A DNA stretch of 28,565 nt from DASXBJ01 sp036491755. GTDB lineage: Bacteria > Chloroflexota > Dormibacteria > Dormibacterales > Dormibacteraceae. The notes under the pieces were generated by a model. It was not told the DNA's origin, searched no databases, and saw only the letters and a program-made list of their open reading frames with translations. The stretch covers positions 1-28,565 of the forward strand of contig DASXBJ010000111.1 of NCBI GenBank assembly GCA_036491755.1, read 5' to 3'. Of this stretch, positions 7,605-14,569 are shown piece after piece. Position numbers and translations under genes: made by a program. Within the stretch, counting starts at the first letter, position 1, and the number at the start of each line of letters is the position of its first letter.

Positions 7605-8105
7605 TCATTTTGCGCGCTCTCGCTTGCGCTCCGCGAGAACCCGCTCCAGCTTCTCGAGCTCGCTCTCCCGGCCGAGCTGAGCCCTCTTCGTCCACTCGTC
7701 GTCGTGCATCGCGTCGGCGGTCAGGACCATGTGCGTAGCGTCCCCGTCCTCGCTCAGCTCGATCACGACATCGACCTCATATGTTTCGACCCCCACAACG
7801 AAATCGATCGGGAGCTTCCACCCAAGCCGGCGCGGGGGGTCCACCTCGGTGTACGTGGAACGGTGCAGAGTCGTGATCGGCATGCCTGCTTTGGTCATGT
7901 ATTCGATCTGATCGGTGCCCACCGCGCTCATGGAGTAGACGATCTGACCGCCGGGCTTCAGGTCGAGCTCTTCGACCGTGACGGCGAATCCCTCCGGCCC
8001 CCACCACGATTCAACGCCTGACCTGGTCGTCCACAGGTCCCAGACCTCCTCGATGGGCGCGTCAAACGTGCGCTCGATTGTGAGCTTGGGCCGAGCCTCA
8101 GCCAC
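7605..8105 (-). CDS. SRPBCC (AHSA1/START-like) domain protein
   Basis: 166 residues from GTG 8105, which overlaps the preceding VOC gene by 8 bp (GTGGCTGA). A longer frame to 8132 would add nine unlikely residues. The N-terminal IERTFDAPIEEVWDLWT and SWWGPEGF segments are typical of the AHSA1-like branch of the Bet v1/START superfamily, which forms a hydrophobic ligand pocket. The C-terminal ~35 residues are strongly charged (Lys/Arg/Glu). Genes of this type are very often co-transcribed with an ArsR regulator, as here (arsR-VOC-SRPBCC). The ligand is unknown. Confidence 0.88.
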   Translation of the reverse strand: MAEARPKLTIERTFDAPIEEVWDLWTTRSGVESWWGPEGFAVTVEELDLKPGGQIVYSMSAVGTDQIEYMTKAGMPITTLHRSTYTEVDPPRRLGWKLPIDFVVGVETYEVDVVIELSEDGDATHMVLTADAMHDDEWTKRAQLGRESELEKLERVLAERKRERAK

Positions 8106-8607
8106 GGTTGTACGCCTTCTCCAGTGTGGCAATGTCGAGCTTCTGCATCTTCAACATCGCGTCCATCGCAGCTGCCGAGTTGCCATGCTCCGCATCTCCC
8201 AGCATCTGCACCAGCGAGGACGGAATGATCTGCCACGAGACGCCGAAGGGATCCTTCAGCCAACCGCAGCGGCTCTCCTCGCCGCCGCCGGCCAGCAGCC
8301 CTGTCCAGAGGTGGTCGATCTCGTCCTGGGTCTGGCAAGTGACCATCAGGGAAAACCCCTCCCCAAATGTGAAGGTCGGACCGCCGTCGAACGCCACGAT
8401 CTCACGCCCGTCGAGCAGGAAGCTGGCGCTCATGACCTGGCCTTTGGCGATCGGGCCTCCACCCTCACTCTTGACCATGCTGAGCACCTTCGAGTTCTTG
8501 AACATCGACACGTAGAGGTTGATCGCTTCCTCGCACCGGTCGCTGAACACCAGGCACGGCTTGATTGAAATCCCCACCGCTGTAGTCGCGTCTGCGCTTG
8601 CCATCAT
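8098..8607 (-). CDS. VOC family (PhnB-like, glyoxalase fold) protein
   Basis: 169 residues. It matches the PhnB-like or 3-demethylubiquinone-methyltransferase-like branch of the vicinal oxygen chelate superfamily: KPCLVFSDRCEEAINLYVSMF at the start, a mid-domain segment on substrate/metal strands, and KDPFGVSWQIIP at about 123-134. The conserved Trp/Gln and Phe-Gly pattern supports the fold. There is no clear complete metal triad, so enzymatic activity is uncertain. The ATG at 8607 overlaps the arsR TGA (ATGA, 8604-8607), so translation is probably coupled. It is the middle gene of the arsR operon. Confidence 0.88.
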   Translation of the reverse strand: MMASADATTAVGISIKPCLVFSDRCEEAINLYVSMFKNSKVLSMVKSEGGGPIAKGQVMSASFLLDGREIVAFDGGPTFTFGEGFSLMVTCQTQDEIDHLWTGLLAGGGEESRCGWLKDPFGVSWQIIPSSLVQMLGDAEHGNSAAAMDAMLKMQKLDIATLEKAYNRG

Positions 8608-8939
8608 GCTTTCTCCTTTTTCTTGTCCTTTTCCTTCTTACGACGGTCGAGCTCGGCCGCGAACCTGTCGAGCCGCCCCTCCCAGATCGCCCGATAGCCG
8701 GTCACGAAAGCCGACAGCTCCTGAAACGGCTCCGGCCGAAGCGCGTACAGGCGCCGCCGGCCGTCGGGCCGCATGACCACGAACTGCGCGTCCGCCAGGA
8801 TCGCCAGCTGTCGTGACACGCCCGGCTGACCGATGTCCACCACCTCGACCAGCTCGCCAACCGAACGCTCCCCGCTCCTCAGGGCATCGACAATGCGCCT
8901 CCGGGTGGGATCAGCCAGGACCTGGAACACATCGGGCAT
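8604..8939 (-). CDS. ArsR-family transcriptional regulator
   Basis: 111 residues, typical of the family. The winged helix begins directly with VFQVLADPTRRRIVDALRSGERSVGELVE, followed by the recognition helix GQPGVSRQLAIL and the wing VVMRPDGRRRLYAL. No CxC or other thiol metal site is seen (there is no Cys), so this is the ArsR subgroup paired with SRPBCC proteins rather than an arsenic or metal sensor. A Lys/Glu-rich tail ends the protein. The ATG at 8939 has no Shine-Dalgarno sequence and sits 6 nt after a -10, so the mRNA is probably leaderless. Autoregulation is likely because a palindrome occupies the promoter spacer. Confidence 0.93.
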   Translation of the reverse strand: MPDVFQVLADPTRRRIVDALRSGERSVGELVEVVDIGQPGVSRQLAILADAQFVVMRPDGRRRLYALRPEPFQELSAFVTGYRAIWEGRLDRFAAELDRRKKEKDKKKEKA

Positions 8940-8940
8940 A

Positions 8941-8975
8941 GCGACATATTACTAGTGCGACATATGTCTTGTCAA
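8941..8975 (-). promoter_or_regulatory. Promoter and operator of the arsR-VOC-SRPBCC operon
   Basis: On the minus strand TTGACA (8975-8970) and TAATAT (8951-8946) are separated by 18 bp, and the ATG follows after 6 nt. The perfect palindrome GACATATGTC (8959-8968) lies in the spacer. On the plus strand GCGACATAT occurs twice, at 8941-8949 and 8957-8965, 16 bp apart. This is the best promoter in the window, and the palindrome is the likely ArsR binding site. Confidence 0.8.
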
Positions 8976-9029
8976 TGATGTATTTGGACCAGGCTCACCG
9001 CTTGTGCTGGTCCACGCCCCCCTCCCTGA

Positions 9030-9052
9030 CCCTCCCCCCGACGGGGGGAGGG
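9030..9052. terminator. C/G-only hairpin between the LLM gene and the arsR operon
   Basis: CCCTCCCCCC (9030-9039) and GGGGGGAGGG (9043-9052) form a perfect 10-bp stem with a 3-nt loop, just downstream of the LLM gene stop codon. There is no T-tract on either side. It may limit read-through into arsR, or it may be a dispersed palindromic repeat unit. Confidence 0.45.
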
Positions 9053-9063
9053 GAAGCGCCCGT

Positions 9064-9927
9064 TTAGCGGGTTACTTTCGTTTGCAGCTTGCGCAGGTCG
9101 GGCAGCGCTTCGGCGATGCTTGCCGCGAGCGCCTCAGGCCGGTTGCCGAGCAGGTAGATCACCTGCTCGGTCACGCCCAGCTCGAGGTACCTGCCCGACA
9201 GATCGAGGAGCTCGCCGCGATCCTTGCCGTCCCATCCGTACTGCAGCGAGCGGCGGATGTCGAGCGGATCGCGGCCGACCGCCCCGCACGCGGTTTCCAG
9301 CATCGCCGTCAGCGCTTTCACGCGATCGGGGTCGCCGCCGGCGATATTCCACACGTCGCCGTGGCGGGCGACCAGGCGCAGCGTCGTCTCGCCCGACGCG
9401 CCGATCCACACAGGCGGATACGGCTTCTGCACCGGTTTGGGGTTGGCGATGGCGTCTTTCATCTGGTAGTAACGGCCCTCGAAGTTCGTCCGCTCCTCGG
9501 TCCACAGCGACTTGATGATCTGGAGCGATTCGCTCAACCGGCCGACCCGGTGGTCGAGGCCTTCGATGCCGTACATCTGGTGCTCGATCTCAGCCCAGGC
9601 GGCGCCGATGCCGAACTCCAGCCGGCCACCTGAGAGGTGATCGACGGTGACGGCCATCTTGGCCAGCAGCACAGGGTTGCGGTAGGTGTTGCCGGTGACC
9701 AGGCACCCGATGCGGGCGCGCCGGGTGGCCTGCGCCATCGCAGCCTGGAGCGTCCAGCCTTCGAAGATCGGCCGGTCTGGGCCGCCCTCGCCGATCGAGG
9801 CTAGGTGGTCGAAGTCCCATACGTGATCAAACCCGCCCTCGTCGGCGATCCGCCACACCGCGCGCAGCTGCTCGACCGTGCAGTCCTGTCCTGAAAGCTT
9901 CAGTCCGAAACGAAGTGGGTGGGTCAT
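9064..9927 (-). CDS. LLM-class (predicted F420-dependent) oxidoreductase
   Basis: 287 residues from ATG 9927. The longer frame adds 35 low-complexity residues upstream and is rejected. The protein is a luciferase-like TIM barrel: RFGLKLSGQ strand, FDHVWDFDHL at about 30-40, a segment with RARIGCLVTGNTYRNP, HLSGGRLEFGIGAAW, and PVWIGASGETTLRLVARHGDVWN. This pattern is that of F420-dependent enzymes related to glucose-6-phosphate dehydrogenase and methylene-H4MPT reductase; FMN use cannot be excluded. The substrate is unknown. The start has no Shine-Dalgarno sequence; TAACCT (9940-9935) lies 7 nt upstream, fitting a leaderless mRNA. It is divergent from msrB with a 44-bp gap. Confidence 0.9.
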   Translation of the reverse strand: MTHPLRFGLKLSGQDCTVEQLRAVWRIADEGGFDHVWDFDHLASIGEGGPDRPIFEGWTLQAAMAQATRRARIGCLVTGNTYRNPVLLAKMAVTVDHLSGGRLEFGIGAAWAEIEHQMYGIEGLDHRVGRLSESLQIIKSLWTEERTNFEGRYYQMKDAIANPKPVQKPYPPVWIGASGETTLRLVARHGDVWNIAGGDPDRVKALTAMLETACGAVGRDPLDIRRSLQYGWDGKDRGELLDLSGRYLELGVTEQVIYLLGNRPEALAASIAEALPDLRKLQTKVTR

Positions 9928-9971
9928 GACACTCAGGTTAGCCAGATCACGAATCGTGGGAGAGTAAAGGT

Positions 9972-10376
9972 GTGAAGAAGAGCCCGAGCCTGCAGAAGAC
10001 CGAGTCGGAATGGAAGCGCGACCTGACGCCAATGCAGTTCCACGTCCTGCGCGAGAAGGGCACGGAGCGGCCTTTCACCGGCGAGTACTGGGACACCACG
10101 ACACCTGGTGTGTACCTGTGCGCCGGATGCGGCGCCAAGCTGTTCGAGTCGGACACCAAGTTCGACGCGCACTGCGGCTGGCCGAGCTTCTTCGCGCCCG
10201 CCGAGGGCGCGCCGGTCGCCGAGGAGGTCGACGACAGCCACCTCATGGTCCGCACCGAGGTCAATTGCGCGAACTGCGGTGGCCACCTGGGGCATGTCTT
10301 CGACGACGGCCCGCAGCCGACCGGTTTGCGCTACTGCATCAACTCGGCCTCGATCAAGCTGGACGCCAAGGCCTAA
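9972..10376 (+). CDS. msrB: Peptide-methionine (R)-S-oxide reductase
   Basis: 134 residues, the normal length. MsrB reduces methionine-R-sulfoxide in proteins and peptides, repairing oxidative damage in the cytoplasm. The zinc site is complete (Cys50 and Cys53 in CAGC, Cys99 and Cys102 in CANC). The catalytic Cys122 is in RYCINSAS. HCGWPSFF and GHLGHVFDDGP are typical family blocks; Cys68 in HCGW may act as the resolving residue. The start is GTG at 9972, with GGGAG at 9958-9962 about 9 nt upstream. No msrA is in the window. Confidence 0.96.
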   Translation: MKKSPSLQKTESEWKRDLTPMQFHVLREKGTERPFTGEYWDTTTPGVYLCAGCGAKLFESDTKFDAHCGWPSFFAPAEGAPVAEEVDDSHLMVRTEVNCANCGGHLGHVFDDGPQPTGLRYCINSASIKLDAKA

Positions 10377-10392
10377 GCCGCGTTTATTGATG

Positions 10393-10408
10393 CTCCCGCT
10401 GCGGGGAG
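10393..10408. terminator. Possible bidirectional terminator between msrB and the PhzF-like gene
   Basis: CTCCCGC and GCGGGGAG form a short GC-rich stem with one bulge in the 37-bp gap between two convergent genes. There is no strong T-tract. Position is the main support. Confidence 0.3.
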
Positions 10409-10413
10409 TGGAA

Positions 10414-11307
10414 CTACAGCAGCTCGCCCTTGATCACCGCCACCACCGATCCGCCGACCTCGATCTTCGCCGGGATGTCGCCCGCCGCGTCATAGGTCAG
10501 CTCGATGTGGACCAGGCTCCGGCGGCCCATCTTGACTCCCTGCTCGCTGACCAGCGCGACCTTGCGGGCGCGCGGCACCAGGCCGTACTTGACCGCAAAA
10601 GCCCCCAGGGGGCCGCTGGCCGAGCCGGTTGCCGGGTCCTCGGGGATGTCGAACACATGTGGAGCGAACATGCGGCTGTAGAGGTGGTTGTCCCCCACCG
10701 GAGCGAAGATGAAGGCGGGCAGCGGCTCGGCGGTCCGGAAGAGCCCGCGCAGCTTTTGCTGGCTCGACTCGGCGCGGTCCACCGCGCGGACGTCCTTCAG
10801 GGCGACGTAGAGAAACGGCATCCCGGTCGACGCGACCTGGACCGGAACGTTGGGCAGCAGGTCGTCCGACCTCACCCCAATCGCCTCCGCGACGTGATCG
10901 TGGTCCTTGAGCGTCTCGCCGAAGGTCACCGGCGGATGCGTCATCCAGAAAACCAGGCCGTCGGGACCTTTGACCCCTCTCACCTTGACGGGACCCACGC
11001 CCTCTTCGAGGGTGAACTCCAGCGCTCCGCCGGGTACCAGGCCCTGGGTCGAGAGCACCCAGGAGGTTCCCACGGTGGGGTGCCCGGCGAAAGGCATCTC
11101 GACGGCGGGCGTGAAGATCCGGACCTTCGCGGCGTGCGCCGGGTCGTCCGGCGGGAGCACGAAGGTAGTCTCGGCGATGTTCATCTCCTTGGCGATGCGT
11201 TGCATCACATCGCCGGGGATGTCCTGCGCATCGAGAACGACGGCGAGCTGGTTCCCGGCGAGCGGCTTGTCGGTGAAGACGTCGACCACGTGGATCTTGT
11301 GGGTCAT
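10414..11307 (-). CDS. PhzF-family isomerase/epimerase-like protein
   Basis: 297 residues, typical of the family. The N-terminal VVDVFTDKPLAGNQLAVV, the catalytic Glu46 in AETTFV, the block MPFAGHPTVGTSWVL, and EDPATGSASGPLGAF near 235 are all diagnostic of the PhzF two-lobed fold (diaminopimelate-epimerase-like). PhzF itself isomerises dihydro-hydroxyanthranilate in phenazine synthesis. Most homologues have unknown substrates, and no other phenazine genes are present, so I do not assign that function. The ATG at 11307 follows the LysE-like gene stop by 4 nt. TAAATT (11319-11314) lies 6 nt upstream, so the gene may also have its own leaderless promoter. Confidence 0.9.
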   Translation of the reverse strand: MTHKIHVVDVFTDKPLAGNQLAVVLDAQDIPGDVMQRIAKEMNIAETTFVLPPDDPAHAAKVRIFTPAVEMPFAGHPTVGTSWVLSTQGLVPGGALEFTLEEGVGPVKVRGVKGPDGLVFWMTHPPVTFGETLKDHDHVAEAIGVRSDDLLPNVPVQVASTGMPFLYVALKDVRAVDRAESSQQKLRGLFRTAEPLPAFIFAPVGDNHLYSRMFAPHVFDIPEDPATGSASGPLGAFAVKYGLVPRARKVALVSEQGVKMGRRSLVHIELTYDAAGDIPAKIEVGGSVVAVIKGELL

Positions 11308-11311
11308 GACG

Positions 11312-11929
11312 TCAATTTAATGCCGAGACGATGGCCAGAATTCCAAGCAGGGCGATGACCAGGCCGCTCACCGAGCTGATACCTCGCACGACCGGCGGGG
11401 TGATGCGGGCGCGCACCATCGCCACAGCGAGCGCGAGCACGCACCACCACGACGCCGATCCCAGCAGAACGCCTGCCACGAGGGCGGCGGGCCTCGCCGG
11501 ACCGCCACCCGCGCCAAGGCCAAGCGTTGCCGCCAGCGCCGCGAACGAGATGATCGTGGCGGGGTTGGCGATGGTCAGACCGAGGGTGGACGCGTATGCC
11601 CAGCCCAGCCCGCGAGCGCCGGCCGCCCTGGACCCCTCGTCAGATGGCGGGCGCTCGAGAAGGATGCGGACTCCAAGCCCGAGCAGGATTGCCCCGCCCG
11701 CGACCGCCAGCGGCCGGCGGTCGTTAAGGAGGACCGACGCGAGGGCGGCGACGCCGAACGCCGCGAGAGCGGCGTAGAAGCCGTCCGCTGTGGCCACCCC
11801 GAGGCCGGAAACCAACCCGTAGAGGCGACCATGGAGGAGGGACCGCCTAAGGCACAGGAAGAAGATCGGGCCCGGTGATGCCGCGATCGCGAATCCCAGG
11901 ACGAATCCCCTGAGCAGCAGGCTGGACAC
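11312..11929 (-). CDS. LysE/RhtB-family amino-acid or metabolite exporter
   Basis: 205 residues with about six hydrophobic segments. The N-terminal FVLGFAIAASPGPIFFLCLRRSL carries the family's PGP motif in the first membrane helix, followed by a basic loop and the VSGLGVATADGFYAALAAFG helix. LysE-type proteins export basic amino acids, homoserine lactone, threonine or similar small molecules by proton antiport. The start is GTG at 11929 with GAGAGGG 4 nt upstream. The stop codon is 4 nt before the PhzF-like gene, so the two are likely co-transcribed and the exporter may handle a product of that enzyme; this is inference. Confidence 0.9.
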   Translation of the reverse strand: MSSLLLRGFVLGFAIAASPGPIFFLCLRRSLLHGRLYGLVSGLGVATADGFYAALAAFGVAALASVLLNDRRPLAVAGGAILLGLGVRILLERPPSDEGSRAAGARGLGWAYASTLGLTIANPATIISFAALAATLGLGAGGGPARPAALVAGVLLGSASWWCVLALAVAMVRARITPPVVRGISSVSGLVIALLGILAIVSALN

Positions 11930-12073
11930 CGGGCCCTCTCATGACTGGGCATTTTATTCGCGGGGAGTGCCCTACGGAAATCCGGCGTCGACGGGTGGGG
12001 CCTGCCATCGACTGAGGGTCGCCGAGATCATTTACCCATCTCTTCATCTCGGCCTCGTATCCTCAGCGCCCTC
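11930..12073. promoter_or_regulatory. Divergent intergenic region with an inverted repeat before the ABC permease gene
   Basis: GCCGAGAT (12021-12028) and ATCTCGGC (12046-12053) are perfect reverse complements 17 nt apart. They lie directly upstream of -10-like TATCCT (12058-12063), which is 10 nt before the permease ATG. No Shine-Dalgarno sequence is seen, so the leader would be very short. A dimeric regulator site is plausible. No other feature is recognised in the region. Confidence 0.45.
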
Positions 12074-13273
12074 ATGGAGGTCGTTCGCAACATCACCCGA
12101 CACAAGCTCCGCAGCTTCCTGACCATCTCGGGCATCGTCATCGGCGTGCTCGCCCTGACGACGATGGGCGCGCTGGCCGAGAACTTCAACGCCCTGATCA
12201 ACGGCGGCGTGCAGTACTTCGGTGGCAGCATCCAGGTCGGCCCTCCCGACGGCCAATCGGCTTCGCTGCTCCCGACCAGCAAGATCGACGAGATCAAGCA
12301 GGTCCCCGGCGTCCAGGCCGCCTTCGCCGGCTATGGCTTTTCCGCCAAGCCCGGCAGCACAAACGTCGTGAGCTTTGGAGTCCCGGACACGATCGTGGGC
12401 GCCGATCCGGCGGAAAACAGCTGGAGCAGCCTCAGGATCACGCTGGCCCAAGGAGCGCAGCTCGACCCGCAGTCGACGGACCAGGTCGTCCTCGGATCGA
12501 CCATCGACAAGGAGTTCAACAAGAGGATCGGCGACGCCATCGACCTGCCGGTCAAGCCGGCCAATGCAACGCCCGATTTCGTCAACCACTCCTTCAAGGT
12601 GGTCGGCATCCTGAACCCGACGCGAACCGCACCCGACACGTTCGCCTACATCAGCATCCCGGCGGGACAGATGCTCCTCAAGGACAGCCTTCCGATCGCG
12701 ATTCGCGGCTCGATCGACGTGAGCCAGATCACGGAGAGCATCTCCGTCTACGGCAAGCCCGGCACCTCGATCGGCGACCTGGACAAGATTGCCAACGACA
12801 TCAACGCGCAGGTGACAGGCGTCAAGGCGACCAGGCCAAGCGACCTGGTGAACAGCTTCAAGTCCGGTGGCGCGATCTTCACGGCCATCACAACCGCGGC
12901 GGCGCTGCTCGCCCTGATCATCGGCGGGCTCTCGGTGGTCAACACTATGTTCATGGCCGTCTCCGAGCGCGTGCGCGAGATCGGGCTCAAAAAGGCCGTC
13001 GGCGCAACGACGCTCAACATCATGAGCGAGTTCCTCATCGAGGCGACCTTCATAGGCATCATCGGAGGGGTGATCGGCTATGCGCTGGGTGCGCTGATCA
13101 CGATCATCGCCAACGCAGCGACGCCACCCGGCCAGTCGACACTGTTTCTGGTCACGCTGAACCTCACGATCCTCGCCATCGGCTTCGCCACAGTGCTCGG
13201 CGCCGTGGCCGGCGTCCTGCCCGCGTGGCGCGCGTCCCGCCTGGACCCGGTGACTGCCCTGAGGAACGACTAG
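12074..13273 (+). CDS. ABC transporter permease, MacB/FtsX type
   Basis: 399 residues. Type VII ABC topology: one N-terminal membrane helix (about 12-34) with the NITRHKLRSFLTISGIVIGV motif, a large extracytoplasmic domain (about 35-265), then three C-terminal helices. The segment SERVREIGLKKAVGA after the second helix is the FtsX coupling region, and PAWRASRLDPVTALR ends the protein, both diagnostic. These transporters work as mechanotransmitters or extruders of peptides, lipids or lipoproteins. No membrane-fusion protein is adjacent, which fits a monoderm-like or simpler system. The ATPase gene follows directly with no gap, so the two form an operon. The substrate is unknown. Confidence 0.93.
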   Translation: MEVVRNITRHKLRSFLTISGIVIGVLALTTMGALAENFNALINGGVQYFGGSIQVGPPDGQSASLLPTSKIDEIKQVPGVQAAFAGYGFSAKPGSTNVVSFGVPDTIVGADPAENSWSSLRITLAQGAQLDPQSTDQVVLGSTIDKEFNKRIGDAIDLPVKPANATPDFVNHSFKVVGILNPTRTAPDTFAYISIPAGQMLLKDSLPIAIRGSIDVSQITESISVYGKPGTSIGDLDKIANDINAQVTGVKATRPSDLVNSFKSGGAIFTAITTAAALLALIIGGLSVVNTMFMAVSERVREIGLKKAVGATTLNIMSEFLIEATFIGIIGGVIGYALGALITIIANAATPPGQSTLFLVTLNLTILAIGFATVLGAVAGVLPAWRASRLDPVTALRND

Positions 13274-13990
13274 ATGGCCGGCATCGGCCTGGTCGACCTG
13301 GTCAAGCACTACAGGCGCGGCGAGGAGACCATCCGAGCTCTGGACGGCGTCTCGATCGACATCGATAAGGGCGAGTTCGTGGCGGTGGTCGGGCGGTCAG
13401 GCAGCGGCAAGACGACGATGCTGGACCTGATGGGACTGCTGCTCAAGCCGACCTCCGGCGGCCTTTTCATCGACGGCGTGGATACGAGCAAGCTGGGCGA
13501 CCGGGAGCGCGCTCACATGCGGGCACGCAAGGTCGGCTTCGTATTCCAGGAATACAACCTGCTCTCGGCGCTGAACGTGCTCGAGAATGTGATGCTGCCT
13601 CTGCGGTACGTCAAGGACGGCAGGGCGGGCAGGGACCGCGCGGTTGAGCTCATCGAGCGGGTGGGGCTTACCGACCGTTTGAAGCACCGTCCCACCGAGT
13701 TGTCCGGCGGGCAGGCGCAGCGGGTCGCCATAGCGCGTTCGATGGTCAACCGACCCTCCCTCATCCTTCTTGACGAGCCCACGGGCGCGGTCGACACCGA
13801 GACCGCGCAGCAGCTGGTCGACCTGTTGAAGCGCCTCAACGGCGAGGAGCAGGTCACGATCGTGATCGTCACCCACGACCTGGACGTGGCGGGGCAGACC
13901 AGGCGCCAGATCCGCCTCAAGGACGGCAAGGTCCTGAGCGACAGCAAAGCGTCCGCCGGCGCTACGCCCGCTGGTGCTCCAGCAGCGTAG
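13274..13990 (+). CDS. ABC transporter ATP-binding protein, LolD/MacB type
   Basis: 238 residues with all the motifs of an active ATPase: Walker A GRSGSGKTT (40-48), Q-loop Gln92 in VFQEYNLL, signature LSGGQ (143-147), Walker B LILLDEPTGAVD with Glu168, and switch His201. EYNLL after the Q-loop and the GAVD D-loop are typical of the LolD/MacB/FtsE branch. The ATG follows the permease TAG with no gap. The C-terminal ~15 residues are Ala/Gly-rich. A small GC-rich hairpin at 14014-14029 may end the transcript. Together with the permease it forms a complete type VII exporter or mechanotransmitter. Confidence 0.95.
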   Translation: MAGIGLVDLVKHYRRGEETIRALDGVSIDIDKGEFVAVVGRSGSGKTTMLDLMGLLLKPTSGGLFIDGVDTSKLGDRERAHMRARKVGFVFQEYNLLSALNVLENVMLPLRYVKDGRAGRDRAVELIERVGLTDRLKHRPTELSGGQAQRVAIARSMVNRPSLILLDEPTGAVDTETAQQLVDLLKRLNGEEQVTIVIVTHDLDVAGQTRRQIRLKDGKVLSDSKASAGATPAGAPAA

Positions 13991-14013
13991 AAACCGGCTG
14001 AAGCGTCAAACGT

Positions 14014-14029
14014 CCGGCCGCCCGGCCGG
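14014..14029 (+). terminator. Weak GC-rich hairpin after the ABC operon
   Basis: CCGGCCG and CGGCCGG are perfect reverse complements separated by 2 nt. There is no T-tract and the loop is too tight for the full stem, so termination is only a possibility. Confidence 0.2.
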
Positions 14030-14077
14030 GCCGAGTCTGAAACCAAACCGCGCATCAAGGCGTTCGAGGCAGTGGGC

Positions 14078-14569
14078 ATGGCACGGCGCATCCTCACAGC
14101 TGCGGGAATCGTCGCCGGCCTGATCGTGGCCGGGACTGTTGCGTTCGTCGCCTACACAGCTCTGAACGCCCCGCTCGGGATCAGCTTCGGCCAGTCAGCG
14201 GTGTCGCCGGAGAACTGCTCACCCGGGCCGTGCGCTGACGTGCAGGGCTACAGGCTCTGGGTTTCCAACGTGCGCGTCGAGTCAGACCTGGTGCGGATGA
14301 CCGTCAAGTTCCAGAACTCGAGCAGCTCGACGCATGCGTCGCCCGAGGATCTGCAGCTCATCGACGCGAGCCGCAGCACTTCTGGGGTGGTCACCAGCGC
14401 CGCCGGGTGCAACACGTGGCCCCGCCACGAGTTCGCCAACGGCGCGACATTCGGACCCATCGACGTCTGCTTCCACGTGTCCAACCCGACGCCACCGTTC
14501 ACCATGCGCTGGACGCCCGACCTCGGCCTGTTCTGCTGCGACACATCGATCAAGATCACGCCGACCTGA
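14078..14569 (+). CDS. Exported or membrane-anchored protein of unknown function (possible DUF4352-like fold)
   Basis: 163 residues from ATG 14078, with GAGG at 14066-14069 upstream; a GTG at 14072 is in frame but lacks its own Shine-Dalgarno sequence. One N-terminal hydrophobic helix (about 6-28) acts as an anchor or signal sequence. The rest is probably extracytoplasmic and beta-rich, with Cys47, Cys52, Cys111, Cys131, Cys153 and Cys154 as possible disulfide partners. The pattern YRLWVSNVRVES, then VRMTVKFQNSSSS and GATFGPIDVCFHV, resembles the immunoglobulin-like DUF4352 family, but I am not sure. It lies 87 bp after the ABC ATPase gene and might belong to that transporter. Its end overlaps the convergent glycerophosphodiesterase gene by 14 bp. 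Confidence 0.75.
   Translation: MARRILTAAGIVAGLIVAGTVAFVAYTALNAPLGISFGQSAVSPENCSPGPCADVQGYRLWVSNVRVESDLVRMTVKFQNSSSSTHASPEDLQLIDASRSTSGVVTSAAGCNTWPRHEFANGATFGPIDVCFHVSNPTPPFTMRWTPDLGLFCCDTSIKITPT

Noticed and set aside
8604..8939. Arsenic-resistance regulator
   Set aside because: The ArsR protein has no Cys, and the neighbours are VOC and SRPBCC proteins, not arsenate reductase or arsenite pumps.
10414..11307. Phenazine biosynthesis cluster
   Set aside because: Only a PhzF-like protein is present. This family is widespread, and no other phz-type gene is in the window.
10108..11358. 416-codon open frame on the plus strand across msrB and the PhzF-like gene
   Set aside because: It spans two genes with clear motifs and the gap between them.
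12044..13309. 421-codon open frame on the minus strand opposite the ABC permease
   Set aside because: The permease has diagnostic FtsX segments. The opposite frame is Asp/Arg/His-rich with no recognisable domain.
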